From contig WTPW01000307.1 in the NCBI GenBank assembly GCA_009809945.1, positions 66,058 to 130,057 on the forward strand: DNA of 64,000 nt, read 5' to 3'. The translations under genes and the position numbers were made by a program. Position 1 is the first letter of the stretch; every line of letters begins with the position of its first letter. Origin of the DNA: Gigaspora margarita (Eukaryota > Glomeromycota > Glomeromycetes > Diversisporales > Gigasporaceae). Positions 31,867 to 42,600 of this stretch are shown here, piece by piece. The notes below the pieces were generated by a model that saw only the letters and a list, made by a program, of their open reading frames with translations, did not search any database and was not told where the DNA came from.

Positions 31867-33256
31867 GGTTTTATTTAATGATTTACTATTTCAGTTTATA
31901 AAATAAGATCAATAATTTTATCATATAGAAATACCATAAAATATTTGATTTATTTTATAGACTGATTATAGTAAAGCATTGAATAATCATAAATATTATA
32001 AATATTCAAAATATTTATGAATATTCTGAATATTCATAAATATTATGAATATTCATAAATATTTTGAATATTCATAAATATTATGAATATTTATAAATAT
32101 TCAAAACCCACTCTTGGTTCAAAACTTATTCTTGGTTCAAAAAATTAAGTTACCAAAATAGGGCTTGTGTATGTTACACATCATTAATGGTGTGTAATCT
32201 AAAATTATTTTTGCGAAAATAGTTCAATAAGCTTTTGTATAACTAATAAGCATATTTATGTTATACAAATTATATAAGAATATTATGAATATATTCAAAA
32301 ATATTATGAATATTCATAAACATTATGAATATTCAAAAATATTTATGAATATTCAAAAATATTTATGAATATTCATAAATATTATGAATATTCAAAATAT
32401 TTATGAATATTCATAAATATTATGAATATTCAAAATATTTATGAATATTCATAAATATTATGAATATTCATAAATATTATGAATATTCATAAATATTATG
32501 AATATTCATAAATATTATGAATATTCATAAATATTATGAATATTTATGAATATTCGAATATCTATAATTTATATTCGAATATTCATAAATATTTATATAT
32601 TCGAATATATTCATAAATATAGTATATTCGAATACAAGCACTAACTAAAACAATAAATACATAGGTAAATAAGTAATATGAAACAAAACATTATCTATAA
32701 TAACCAACTCATACAGGTCACCCATGTGGATGACTTGCAGGTTGACCCACAGATGACTATAGATGACCACTCAGATGGCCATAATTTACTCAGGTGAGAC
32801 TTACTCAGATAAGAACACTAGTTAGGATTAGTATAATATTAGTATAGTTTTATTAGTATAGAAATGATTTATGTAAAGAATTATAATTTATAAATAAAAT
32901 AAAAAATAATTTAAATAAAACAATTTAAACCAAATTAAAAGAAAAAATAAATAAAAAATAAAGCTTACTGTATAGTAATTCAAGAAAAACTGCTGAAAAA
33001 AGCTTCCAATTGTTTTTATTTGATTAAAAGAGTGCTTTTTTTAACTATTTACTACTCTAGTACATATATATAGGCTGCTTCAAGAGATCTTAACTGTCTT
33101 GGTTTCTTGTGGTATATGTCACTAATAATAAAAAAATAATTTAGAATAAATAATTAAATAAAAATAAAATAAAAAATAAAAATGAATTAAAAATTAAAAA
33201 ATTTAAATAAGTTAAAACATTAAAAAATAAAAAATAATTTAATTTAAAAAAGAAGT

Positions 33257-33602
33257 TTGCTATTTATTACCACTAGTGATCATTACCAGTAATTAATTTA
33301 CCAATTAAAATTCAGGATCAGGTGTAACATACAAATTAATTTTTGTATAACAATTTTTTAAAAAATTGCTAAAATCACTTCTAACCTAAAATTTTGTCTA
33401 TGAAACTACTTTTTTTATGCAAAAAAAATATTCCTTGCTAAATTTTACTATATATAAAGCCCTATTCTAATATCTAATCTTTACCCTTACCCTAATATTA
33501 AAAGATTTAATTTTTATTTAATAGAAAATATTTATTTTGTTTATTTTGTTTTATGCATTGTAGATCACTAGTGACGATCACCAGTAGTGATTCATAGTAA
33601 TT
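33257..33602. mobile_element. MITE in the left foldback arm
   Basis: Ends TTACCACTAGTGATCATTAC C and, in reverse, CACTACTGGTGATCGTCACT AGTGATC. The core is that of the MITEs at 28472 and 31205, in reverse orientation (GATCAGGTGTAA, CCTTGCTAAATTTT, TTACCCTTACCCTAA). Absent from the right arm. Confidence 0.6.
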
Positions 33603-33960
33603 TTCTTTAAAAAAAATAAAACTAATTAATAAATTAAAAAAATAAAAAAGAATAAAAGAAAAATAAATAATAAAATAATTTATTAAAAAAAATTTAAATA
33701 AAAAATTTAAATTAAAAAAAATAAAATGATTAAAAAAAATTAAAAAAAATAGAATGATTAAAAAAAAATTAAAGAAACTTTTTTTTAATCATTATATTTT
33801 TTTTATTTTTATTTAAAATTTTTTAATTTAAATTTTTTATTTAATCATTTCTAAATTTTTTTTAATAAATTATTTTTTTATAATATTAATTTTTCATTTT
33901 ATTCCTTTTTTTATTTTTTTTTAATTTATTAATTTACTTTATTTTTTTAAGTTAAATTAT
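33603..33960. repeat. Centre of the giant foldback
   Basis: Almost pure A/T, turning from A-rich to T-rich at about 33778 as the arms meet. Confidence 0.65.
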
Positions 33961-34656
33961 TTTTATTTTTTTTATTGAATTTTTCTTAAATTATTTTTTA
34001 TTAATGTTTTAACTTAACACTATTAAATTTATTAATTTTTAATTTATTATTATTTTTATTTATTCTAAATTATTTTTTTTTGAATATTAGTATATGTATA
34101 CTATGAGATAAAGCAGCCTACATATTTGTACTAGAGTAATGAAAAAGTTAAAAAAAAGCACTCTTTTAATCAAATAAAAAAATACTTTAGAAGCTCTTTT
34201 TAGCATTTTTTCTTTAATCACTATATAGTAAACTTAATTTTTATTTATTTTTTCTTTTAATTTGGTTAGATTATTTAAATTATTTTATTTTAAATTATTT
34301 TATTTTACATAATTCTTTACATAAACTATTTTTATACTAATAAAACCATTTCTATACTAATAAAATTATTTCTATACTAATACTACACTAATTCTAACCC
34401 TAATTCTAAACTATGCAATTACTTCTTATACTAATTCTGTGTTCTAACCCATATAACAAATATAAAAATAAAACAGTATAATGAAATTTAAACAATAACT
34501 GATAAGATTAAAGCCAAGTTTAAAATGACAAGTATTTTTCTATATTATGTTCTTTCTTTTTTTTTCTCAATTTGAACAGAACCCCAAAATATACATACAT
34601 AAATCAGGTCTTAGTTTGCTTATTTTTGGGGGTTTATGCAGATCTTTTTTATTTTT

Positions 34657-35829
34657 AGAGGATATCTAAAGTGGAGTAGATTTTTATAATATATTTTATC
34701 AAATTAACATTAGGGTTAGAGTCATCTTAAGTCTGGGTTAGAGAGGTTTTAGGTTATAATATATAAGCAAAATTGCCTTTCTGACATTTTTAATTTTTTT
34801 TCTGTTTTATAACTAAGACCTTGCTCTTTATTTTTATTAGAATTAAATATTATTACATGCAGAAGAGGATAATATTTATATATTCTTTAGTGAAAAAGAA
34901 ACTCAGGCTTCATAACAGCCTTCTGCTACCCTCAATCTTTACTCGAGGTCTAATTGTTAGCTGAACATGGTTACGAATAACCTGTTAGACTTCTGAAATA
35001 AAAATTGTTAACATCATAAACCCAGTCCATTCTAACTGGCCCAGGTCCTAGTATATTAAACGAAAAGCAGTCATATAAACCGGACTGCTTGAACCAAGAG
35101 CTTCTAGAATTTTCTTCCAGTGGGTTCCCCAAGAGTTCTCGCACATCAGTTCTTGTTACTCATTTCCAAGCCATTCATGATATTTGTATCCAAATTAGTT
35201 GGTGTCTTTCCTTTTTGGGAGCAGTAAACACTGCAGATCTTTTGAAGGGGTAAACCAAATTACCCACTTTTTTCAAAAATTCTTCACAAACTAGCAACAC
35301 CAAAAGAGGTTCACTTGTAGCCTAAGTAAGAACAGTAGTTCTTCCTATCAAGTCTCATTTACATCAGGGAGCTGCAAAGTATTTTTCGTTTCCAAATCCC
35401 AGCTATTTTAGTAAGTGATAAACTCTAAGCTTGTCAGCAGGTAGTTTATGAACTTTACCTCTAAACGACAAGTGCCAAGCCTAGAACAGCAAGTAACAAA
35501 CTCTAAAGCCATTAGCAAATACTCAGTTAATGGTATCCCTAAATAATGGCCACCTGGGTGCATGTTTTCCTAAGTTTTTTCACTGTTTCTTTGAAACTTT
35601 ACTTTTGAAGTATTAGTGTTTTGTTGGTACAGGTAGTTGGCGAATAGAGTTACAGAAAATTCTCTCCTGACATTTTTAATTAAAATACCAAAGTAGGTTT
35701 AGATTGCTATTTTTTGTATTTTTCAAGGTTTTTGCTTCTCTTTTTTGTTTGCTTCACTGAAGATCATCAAAATTCAATAATTTGATTGGCCAATTGGCAT
35801 GTAATTCTACTCTGCTTTAGATGACCTCT
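34657..35829. mobile_element. MITE split by a retroposon
   Basis: Ends AGAGGATATCTAAAGTGGAG and, in reverse, AGAGGTCATCTAAAGCAGAG. About 287 bp once the retroposon is removed. The core carries TTAGGGTTAGAG and TTTGATTGGCC like the other MITEs. The surrounding host repeat is a known unit, so the insertion is clear. Confidence 0.65.
34796..35666 (-). mobile_element. Retroposed sequence with 15-bp target duplication
   Basis: CTGACATTTTTAATT at 34781-34795 and 35667-35681. On the minus strand it runs from 35666 to a poly(A) at 34796 and ends with an AATAAAGAGCAAGGTCT tail. A 166-bp 5'-truncated relative with the same tail and an 18-bp duplication lies at 59698-59863, so this is a retroposon family and not a one-off. 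It is less AT-rich, with no convincing open frame and a weak internal duplication (TTAGAGTTTGTTACTTG and TTAGAGTTTATCACTTAC). It could be a SINE or a copy of a non-coding or host transcript. A GGTTCAAGCAG word is not placed like a box B. Confidence 0.75.
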
Positions 35830-36303
35830 ATTTTTAGTAATTTTTTGTTTATTTTTTAGTTTTTGTTACAGATCTTTCTATTTTTAGTATTATAATTAAC
35901 CTGACCTATCTATATATATTTCAGGGTCCTACTTGATCTAACTTTTTTTTTGTAGGTTTTGATTTCTAACTTTATACTAGGGCCAAAAAAGTATACAAAA
36001 AGAGGCACTAGCACAAGGACGAAAGAGGTACTAGTAAATAACAATAGCACTAGTGACAAAAAGAGGCACTAGTAAATGATGCTGATATTAGCAATGCAAA
36101 GAAGCACTAGTAAATGATGACTCTAGTAACAAAAAGAGGCAGTAAAGTTTTGATAGCACAAAAAAAATATTAACAAAAAAAGGATTCTATATATATAATT
36201 TGTATAGCTGAAAAGAAGATTTGTTTCAATCTTAATTAGAAGGTAATTGGAGGTCAGGTTTTCACATGACCCAGAAAATCTTATCTATATCCTGTATCTG
36301 TCT

Positions 36304-37086
36304 ATTCTCTAGTTTCAAAAAGTCTGCAGAAATAGAACTCATCAATGAAGCAATTGAACATGAGTATAAAAATAAAATTAGAATTGAATAGAAAATGAAT
36401 CTAATACTACTAATAACCTAGAGCATGCTTGTGAAATTTGAAAGAAGAAGGTCAAAAGATTAAAAACAACCCAAAAGTCTGAAAATAAAGATCTAAAAGA
36501 ACCTGAGAAATACAAATGATATATCTTGAATCTTGTCTGTAAAGTATAGGCAACAAGAGCTAAAAAGTTCAAGAGGACAATTAGAAATCTTTATAAGCTA
36601 GTACAATCTAAAAAATGTAAAATAGCTAACAAAGAAGTTAATTATAATGCAGAAACTCTAGAAAAAGACATTAGTTTCTAATTCAATCACTACAAGACCT
36701 AAAGAGTGAACCTCAAGAGTTAAAGATAATAATTAGCCCCAAACTAATAAAAAGATATATATGTCCAGGCCTAAGAATAAAAAGAAGATATAGTTAAAAA
36801 TGTTCTTTGGAAGGACAACAATAATTGAGACAATAGTATTTGAAACCATCTGACACTTACAAATATAATAGTTATAAACTCAAATCCTAATTTTGGAGAA
36901 AACCTTTGTTAAAAATGAAGAGAAAAAGAACTAAAAGAAAGAAAGAAAAAAAGAAGCTAAATATCTATACCTACCCATGAATTGACCTGATCTTCTATTT
37001 GTCAAATAAGTTTTATATCTAAGAGGAATAAATAAACTAGAGAGAAATATGAAACTAAGAATGTAATATGCTGCAGACATGTACTC
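36304..37086 (+). pseudogene. Internal coding-like remnant, right part (fossil)
   Basis: Lysine/glutamate-rich coiled-coil-like coding sequence that picks up at the 7-bp duplication where the foldback ends. Not recognised. Broken. Confidence 0.35.
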
Positions 37087-37264
37087 AGGACCCCAAAATA
37101 TATATAGATGGGTCAGGTTAATTATAAAATTACTAAAAATAAAAAGATCTGCAGAAAAAACCTCAAAAATAAGCAAAAATTACTAAAAATAGAAAAGATT
37201 TGTATAAAAACCTCCAAAATAAGCAAACTAATACCTGACCTATCTATGTATATTTCAGGGTTCT
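37087..37264 (+). mobile_element. hAT-type MITE of the AGGACC family, clean copy
   Basis: 178 bp between ATGTACTC (37079-37086) and ATGTGCTC (37265-37272), seven of eight matching. Ends AGGACCCCAAAATATATATA and TATATTTCAGGGTTCT. The interior has the same two ~55-bp units as at 1440. Confidence 0.8.
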
Positions 37265-37272
37265 ATGTGCTC

Positions 37273-38047
37273 TCACAACTAGTATTTAAAATTCAAATCA
37301 AAAGTTATGTTCTCAAAAGAGCATAATCTAAATTTTTATTGTTTTCAAAAACTTTTTAGTGTTCATTATATATTAAATATATTGAATGTTAATTTTTAAA
37401 GAATGTTTATATATATATTAGCTTCAAACAATATTGATATATATTATTTATTTAATTTACAACAAAATTAATTCAAATTTATAAAATCAATAATATAATT
37501 ATTAATTTTATGATCAAGTTTGCACCATTCTTGGTATCCTAATTGAAATTAAGCTTTTCTTATGCTGTACTTGCTTACTTGTAGTTTAACATATTGTGAA
37601 TTAAAGCTTATGCTCTAATAGTTTAATATAGTAGATAAATTAATTTTTAATAAAGAATTCTATTGTTAATAGAATAATAACTTATTTGAAAATAATTTCT
37701 ATACTTACAATTCACACACTAAGTTCATGCTTATCTATTAATAATTTTTTAAGTTTTGTATATGATTCTTTGTATTTTTCAACATAATACAATGTATTAA
37801 TAATTTTTTAAACTTTGTATATGATTCTTTGTATTTTTTCAACATAACACAATGTATTATTTAATTTAATTTCTAATAATTTTGTAGTGCTTTTTATATT
37901 TGCTCATAGTAAAATAAGCCTTTCTATAATATTTTACTAATGCTATTATTGGTTAATGCAATAAATTAGAATCCAATTACTTTGTTATTTAACTATTTAA
38001 ACTTTGTACTAACAAATACTTTGTGCTTATTTACTTGCTTAGTATTA
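37273..38047. other. AT-rich sequence, no gene
   Basis: Contains a 60-bp direct duplication (AATTTTTTAAxxTTTGTATA TGATTCTTTGTATTTTTCA at about 37740 and 37800). Probably internal sequence of the old LTR element. Confidence 0.35.
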
Positions 38048-38189
38048 GAGGAGTGACAAAAATTGTGTGATTTTTTAGGAGGGTAAAAAATATTGAAATT
38101 ATATATAAGAACCTGACCAAATCTATATTAAAGAGGGGAAGGGGGTAGGCCTCTAATAAAAAATAATCAGGTGATTAATGACACGGCCC
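38048..38189 (-). mobile_element. PIF/Harbinger-type MITE, copy 2
   Basis: 142 bp, TTA on each side (38045-38047, 38190-38192). Reverse-oriented relative of 185-336. Confidence 0.75.
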
Positions 38190-38476
38190 TTAGCATATCA
38201 TTTGACCCAAATCATCTATATATAAGTCTACACAATAATGGTACTCTCAATATAAAAAACATACTGTATGGCTAATGAATATTTTATTTTAAAATCTTTA
38301 AAGGCTATTTCCTTAAATATTTATTAGTTACCCATATTGTACAACTTTAAACATATGTGCTATACATTGTATATACATATGTACAGAATTTGTCATGATC
38401 AAATTACATTATCAAATTGATAAACATTTTATATAATTTATTGTTCTTTTTAGTAAATCTAGAACATAAAAATTTT

Positions 38477-38605
38477 ATAAATGTTCTCCTTGAGAACATT
38501 TCAAGAGGATAAAATGTTCTCAAATAAGAGAACCTTTTTTTAAATATCAATGTTCTTAAAAAAACTCAAATGTTTATTGAGAACCATGAGAACATTGAAT
38601 TTTAA
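38477..38605. repeat. GTTCTC/GAGAAC-rich inverted repeat
   Basis: Six or more GTTCTC or GAGAAC words, arranged as AATGTTCTCCTTGAGAACAT on the left and GAGAACCATGAGAACATTGA on the right. It resembles a small hAT-like MITE with subterminal repeats, but no duplication was found. Confidence 0.4.
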
Positions 38606-38636
38606 ACACTGCTCACAACTTTGATACTTTTTAAAA

Positions 38637-39002
38637 TGGGTTTATTAGCTGGATAACCCATATAATCCAAATCTGGCAGATATACAAAATAAATTTAAGC
38701 TGGAATATTAGGGTGATCAGGATAAAATCAATGATTGGATTAATTATTATAATAATGACCATAAAGATGATTTGAGGTATAAAAATAGATTTCAAATAAT
38801 TTTAAATAAAGGCCACCTGGCCCTTTGAAATGTGAGTAAAGTTTCTGTTTTAACTAAATAATAAAGTACCTAAATAATAATTATATTATAAACTATATTC
38901 CTTTTATTAACCACTTGCCAAATCTAATATGTTCTAAGGAATCATATAGTTTGTAACCTAGTTTGCAAAATAATTGACTACTCAATTTCAGACTCTTAAA
39001 CA
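38637..39002 (+). repeat. 3' LTR of the decayed retroelement
   Basis: Same order of words as 23953-24300 (GGTTTATTAGCTGGATA, TCTGGCAGATATxCA, GGAATATTAGGGTGATCAGG, CTTTTATTAACCACTTGCCA). Right boundary approximate. Confidence 0.55.
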
Positions 39003-39061
39003 TGTAGTTGGCAATTTGATTAATTACTAATCAATTAATCAATTAACTAACCAATTGATTA

Positions 39062-39490
39062 ATTAATTGATAATCCGCCTGTCAACTGGAGAATAGGCGA
39101 AATGTGGCGTGCTTCCATCTAAAATTTTTTTCTTACTAAGTTAATGATACATGTCCACTAATTGAAAGTTGTAGAGCTCGTTGAGGCGCATCTAACGGTG
39201 GTTAGATCATCCAAATCGGCCCAGTGGATGGCGAGATATCATCGAAAAACGATTGGCTGACTATATAAAAATCCGGGACGGATAATTATATAATCGGACA
39301 ATCGTTTTTTTGATGATATCTCACCATCCACTGGGCCGGTTTGGATGATCTAACCACTGTTAGATGCGCCTCGACAAGCTCTACAACTTTCAATTAGTGG
39401 ACATGTATCATTAACTTAGTAAGAAAAAATATTAGATGGAAGCATGCCACATTTCACCTATTCTCCAGTTGACAGGCGGATTATCAATTA
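39062..39490. mobile_element. ~420-bp foldback carrying the recurrent motif
   Basis: Arms TTGATAATCCGCCTGTCAAC and GTTGACAGGCGGATTATCAA pair over about 200 bases with few mismatches, apex near 39275. Each arm contains GTTGTAGAGCTCGTTGAGGC, GATCATCCAAATCGGCCCAG and TGGATGGCGAGATATCATCG. The same inner words form the palindrome at 53325-53875 inside a different host element. Confidence 0.75.
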
Positions 39491-41327
39491 AATAAAATCA
39501 ATTAGTTCTTAAATAATAAATAAAATTTGGTAAAATACACTAAGGAAGTATCTGAAACAACTGGGTTAATATTTTATATAATTAGTTAATTATTGCAGTT
39601 TGAAAATTATATAAAATTTACAAATTATAAAAAAGAGTTATTTTATAAAAAGTTGTCATATAAGTACTATTAAACAAAACTATTTATGCAATTTTGATTC
39701 TAATATACTTTTTTAAAACTCAGTTTGTAAACTGTATATAAATCTTAATAATAAGCCCTAGTTGCATTTTAATATAGTACAAGATAACTAAAGATATTTA
39801 CTTTTTTTTAAAAAAAGTACCAAAGTTGAGATTATATAATCAAATATGACTGGTTAATTTTTGTGTAATGAATTCTGAGTGCTGAAATATTTTTTTTTAT
39901 ATATTAAAATTTTTGATTATATATAAACTTTAAACTCTAAAAACCTTTTAATTTTATTATAAAAATAAAAATTTATTTAAATAGAATTACAGCTTAGACT
40001 AAAAGCAACAAATTTTAAACCAGATTTTGTAAAAGTTATTTGTTTTTAAGTTATAAGCATTTTTAGATTTTATATATAAAAAAGTAAAGATCTTTAGCTA
40101 ACCTGTACTGTACATATAAGAATTATCTTTTTTTGATAAGATAATTATTTTTAATATAGGAATTTTATTATAACGCTATTTTTGATTTTTTAAAAAAATT
40201 GATGTTTTATCTTTTTACTAACTATATCACATATTTCAATATAAAAAATATATAAGCCTCTTTATAGATTAAAGGTAAAGGCTCTAGAACTCCAGAATTA
40301 TAAATTTGACTAATATATTGTAGAATAGCAAACCAATTTGTAAAGGTCTTATTTTTTCTTTTGCTTTTTTACAAATTCATTCTTTTGTTTGCAAAAATAT
40401 ATTAAAATAATATAGATAATTAGTATTATTTGGATTATATTCATTGTATAGTATATATTATATATTGAATAATACAAATGCTTTTACTTTTATTATAACA
40501 TTTTGATATATCTATAAGATTTGCATCTAATCTTTTTTGATAGCTTCTAAACTAGATAGCTTACTTTATTGTATTAGTTGTTGAACTTAGCTTTTATAAT
40601 AGTAACAGAAATACAGTCAAATATCCATAAATTCAATGTGTACAAACAAGCCTACAACATGTATTTAGGGAGGTATTGCATTTAGGAGAGACACTTAAAT
40701 TGCAGCTTTAAAGATTAGATCATCAAGTTTGTATAACTTTTACTAAAGTGTAGGGTGACAACATTTCCAAATTCATATAAAATAGATTGTAGATCAACTT
40801 GGTGTTACCAAAACCTATGAAATTATAAAAACATTACATGATTTGACCAATCAGAATTAGCAATTCTTTTACTATCCAGAAAAAATATATAGCAGCCTTA
40901 GAGATTTTAATTATATATGAAGTTAATTTTTTTAAAGCAATACATATTGCACAACTTCACTATTATAAAGAAACTATATTAAACTATATATAACATAAAT
41001 TTGATACAAATTGGTTAAGATATTAAAAAGTTTTATTAGAATTATTTTTTATTTACTATGTAAAAATTTAATATACCATGTAGATCATATGAAAAATGAT
41101 CTATGTACACCCTACCCTAAACATTGTATAACCTACCTTAAATACTAAAATTTGATTGGCTACATGCATTTAAGGAGAAAGCATGATATAGAAAATTATT
41201 TGAAAGGACATGCATTTACAAAATATAGAACATGCATTTAGTACTAATAATTTCTTATAGACAAAACAAAAATGTCATTTAGGGAGGTATTGTATTTATA
41301 GAGATTGCATTTGTGGAGATCTAATAG
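39491..41327. other. AT-rich sequence without a recognisable gene
   Basis: No convincing frame. One direct repeat, ATTTAGGGAGGTATTG plus about 20 bases, occurs at about 40662 and 41276. GCATTTA words recur between them. Confidence 0.35.
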
Positions 41328-41725
41328 AGGAACCTGAAATATACATAGATAGATCAGGTATTGGTTTGTAGAGTTCCTCAAATTCAAATCAAATCAAACA
41401 TTGGGCCAATTTGAATTTGATCAAATCAAATTGACCCTGATTTAAATTTGATTTGATTCAAATATTTGGATTTGTAATTTTCAAATCAAATCAAATATTT
41501 GTCAAATCAAATCAAATTTGGCCAGATTTGAATTTGATCAAATCAAATATAGTCAAATTTGAATTTGAATTTGATCAAATATTTGATTCAAATATTTGAA
41601 GATCAAATCAAATTGCAGAACCCTATTGGTTTGCTTATTTTTGGGGTTTATGCAGATCTTTTTATTTTTAGTAATTTTTTGCTTATTTTTTTGCAGATCT
41701 TTTTGCTATATATATTTTGGGGTCT
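41328..41725. mobile_element. hAT-type MITE of the AGGACC family, copy 3, with an insertion
   Basis: Left end AGGAACCTGAAATATACATA GATAGATCAGG; the right part holds GGGTTTATGCAGATC and ends TATATTTTGGGGTCT. It is interrupted by the hAT MITE at 41369-41625. No clear target duplication. Confidence 0.55.
41369..41625. mobile_element. hAT MITE made of AAATTTGAT words
   Basis: 257 bp between perfect TTGGTTTG duplications (41361-41368, 41626-41633). Ends TAGAGTTCCTCAAATT and, in reverse, TAGGGTTCTGCAATTTGATT. Nearly the whole interior is TTTGATTTGA/TCAAATCAAA words on both strands. Confidence 0.85.
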
Positions 41726-41941
41726 TTTGACTGTAGCTTTTATTAAATTTATGCTCTAAAGTTTTTTTTTTTAAAGGATGTCTATCCTATATATCTTTAT
41801 TAAGTTTAATAATATTATACATTATATCTAATACAATATACATTACTACTATATTAAAGGAGAATTGAAGTAAGAGCTAGTTTACTCTCAACCCAATCTT
41901 TTGCTAGATCAGTCGTTAGACCTCTAGTCTTTGTCATTTAT

Positions 41942-42168
41942 TGTCAGGGATGATGCTGAAATCAGATGATGCTGAAATTTGGGGTCTTGATTTGAAACTA
42001 TAAGCCCTGCTAAAATCCACATATACTCTTTAAATATCAAATCTATACCCAAACCTTACCCTAACCCTATAAGACAAAAATGAAAAAACATCTCAAAAAA
42101 ATTTTAAAATTTCATATCAAAATAAATAAAAATTTCAGGATTATCCGATTTCAGCATCATCCCCGACA
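41942..42168. mobile_element. MITE with 38-bp inverted ends (TGTCxGGGATGATGCTGAAAT)
   Basis: 227 bp, TTTAT at 41937-41941 and 42169-42173. Ends TGTCAGGGATGATGCTGAAA and, in reverse, TGTCGGGGATGATGCTGAAA. The core has ACCTTACCCTAACCCTA and AAAATTTTAAAATTTCATAT in the reverse order of the shared MITE core. Confidence 0.75.
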
Positions 42169-42174
42169 TTTATT

Positions 42175-42600
42175 AATAGTTGTGTCACAGTTTAGTAAAG
42201 TTAATATGTTGTATAATTTTCTTCTGAATTTCATATCATGAAGGTAGTGTGGTCTTTGTGAGTATTGAAGTTTGTTTAGGTGGTAGGTTAGGAAGAACAT
42301 CTGAATGATGAGACATTCGGGATGGGATCCAAAAATGTTTGTAGAGCATCTTGATGATCAATGATATATTAGTAGTATTAGTTTCTTTCGTTAAGGTAGG
42401 GTGGAAAAGGGCAAAAGAGTTTGGCTTGTTATAAGGCCCAGGGGTGCCTTTCTGTTAATATAGATTTCTTTGAAGGCCATTGTAAAATTGACTGTGCTGG
42501 AGGGCAAGATTGATATGTTGGATTCTTCTGCTATCTTGTTAATTATTCTTTTGATTTCATGAGAGAGGTTTATGCTTTAAAGTTACCTAGTTGTTCTATA
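42175..42600 (-). pseudogene. Coding-like remnant, unrecognised
   Basis: On the minus strand from about 42572 a frame reads SHEIKRIINKIAEESNISIL, then PSSTVNFTMAFKEIYINRKA and PLGLITSQTLLPF, for over 55 codons. Further coding-like stretches (SQRPHYLHDMKFRRKLYNIL) follow in another frame. Base composition is less AT-rich than the surroundings. It may be a LINE or host-gene fragment; no family is recognised. Confidence 0.35.

Larger units (their letters stand above)
30638..32643. mobile_element. hAT element B: inverted, shorter copy of element A
   Basis: 8-bp duplications ACTAAAAC (30630-30637, 32644-32651). Its ends match element A in opposite orientation (left TAGTACTTATATTCATAAAT, right ending CGAATACAAGCACTA). 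The body is the same 19-bp minisatellite read on the other strand, two copies of the ~170-bp spacer, a MITE (31205-31549) and a hairpin (31721-31866). It is nested in element C and lies head-to-head with A, yet A and B have different duplications, so they are separate insertions. Confidence 0.85.
30119..32820. mobile_element. hAT element C, host of element B
   Basis: Ends TAGTGTTCTGACCTG and, in reverse, TAGTGTTCTTATCTGAGTAA. The opposite foldback arm lacks this whole segment, which fixes the limits. Flanks ATTAGAGT and GTTAGGAT agree at five of eight positions, with transitions at the rest, so it is an old insertion. Without element B it is about 690 bp, with TACAGGTxATCT and GGTGACCxAGG words near both ends. 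Confidence 0.6.
34578..35930 (-). mobile_element. hAT-type MITE of the AGGACC family, copy with nested insertions
   Basis: Flanks ATTTGAAC (34570-34577) and ACTTGATC (35931-35938) match at six of eight. The left foldback arm (about 29930-29945) keeps the empty site. Ends as in the copies at 1440 and 37087. Without the MITE at 34657 it would be about 180 bp, like its relatives. Confidence 0.7.
25491..36303. mobile_element. Giant foldback element, original arms ~1.15 kb each
   Basis: ATTCTCT is duplicated at 25484-25490 and 36304-36310. Left end AACAAATACAGGATATAGAT; the right end in reverse reads AGACAGATACAGGATATAGA. The arms stay collinear in opposite orientation: 25497-25655 with 36140-36297, 29721-29900 with 35970-36140, 29930-30118 with 34380-34577, 32821-33250 with 34020-34370, and 33603-33777 with 33780-33960, centre near 33778. 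Differences between the arms are exactly the later insertions (hAT at 25656, 30119 and 34578, MITE at 33257). No coding capacity. Superfamily unknown. Confidence 0.75.
23953..39002 (+). mobile_element. Decayed LTR retroelement split by a giant foldback (fossil)
   Basis: Two direct ~350-bp LTRs (23953-24300 and 38637-39002) bracket coding-like sequence on the same strand that is divided by the foldback at 25491-36303. After removing later insertions the internal part is only about 3.2 kb, and I saw no reverse transcriptase, so it may be a short non-autonomous type. A TGGTGGTGAC motif follows the 5' LTR, as in gypsy-like elements. LTR divergence is high, so it is old. It is broken in many places. 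Confidence 0.55.

Noticed and set aside
25645-36310. Reading the whole 25.6-32.6 kb interval as one 7-kb inverted element
   Set aside because: Its outer ends do match in inverted orientation, but 29720 and 30638 are also ends, and A and B have different 8-bp duplications, so they are two separate insertions.
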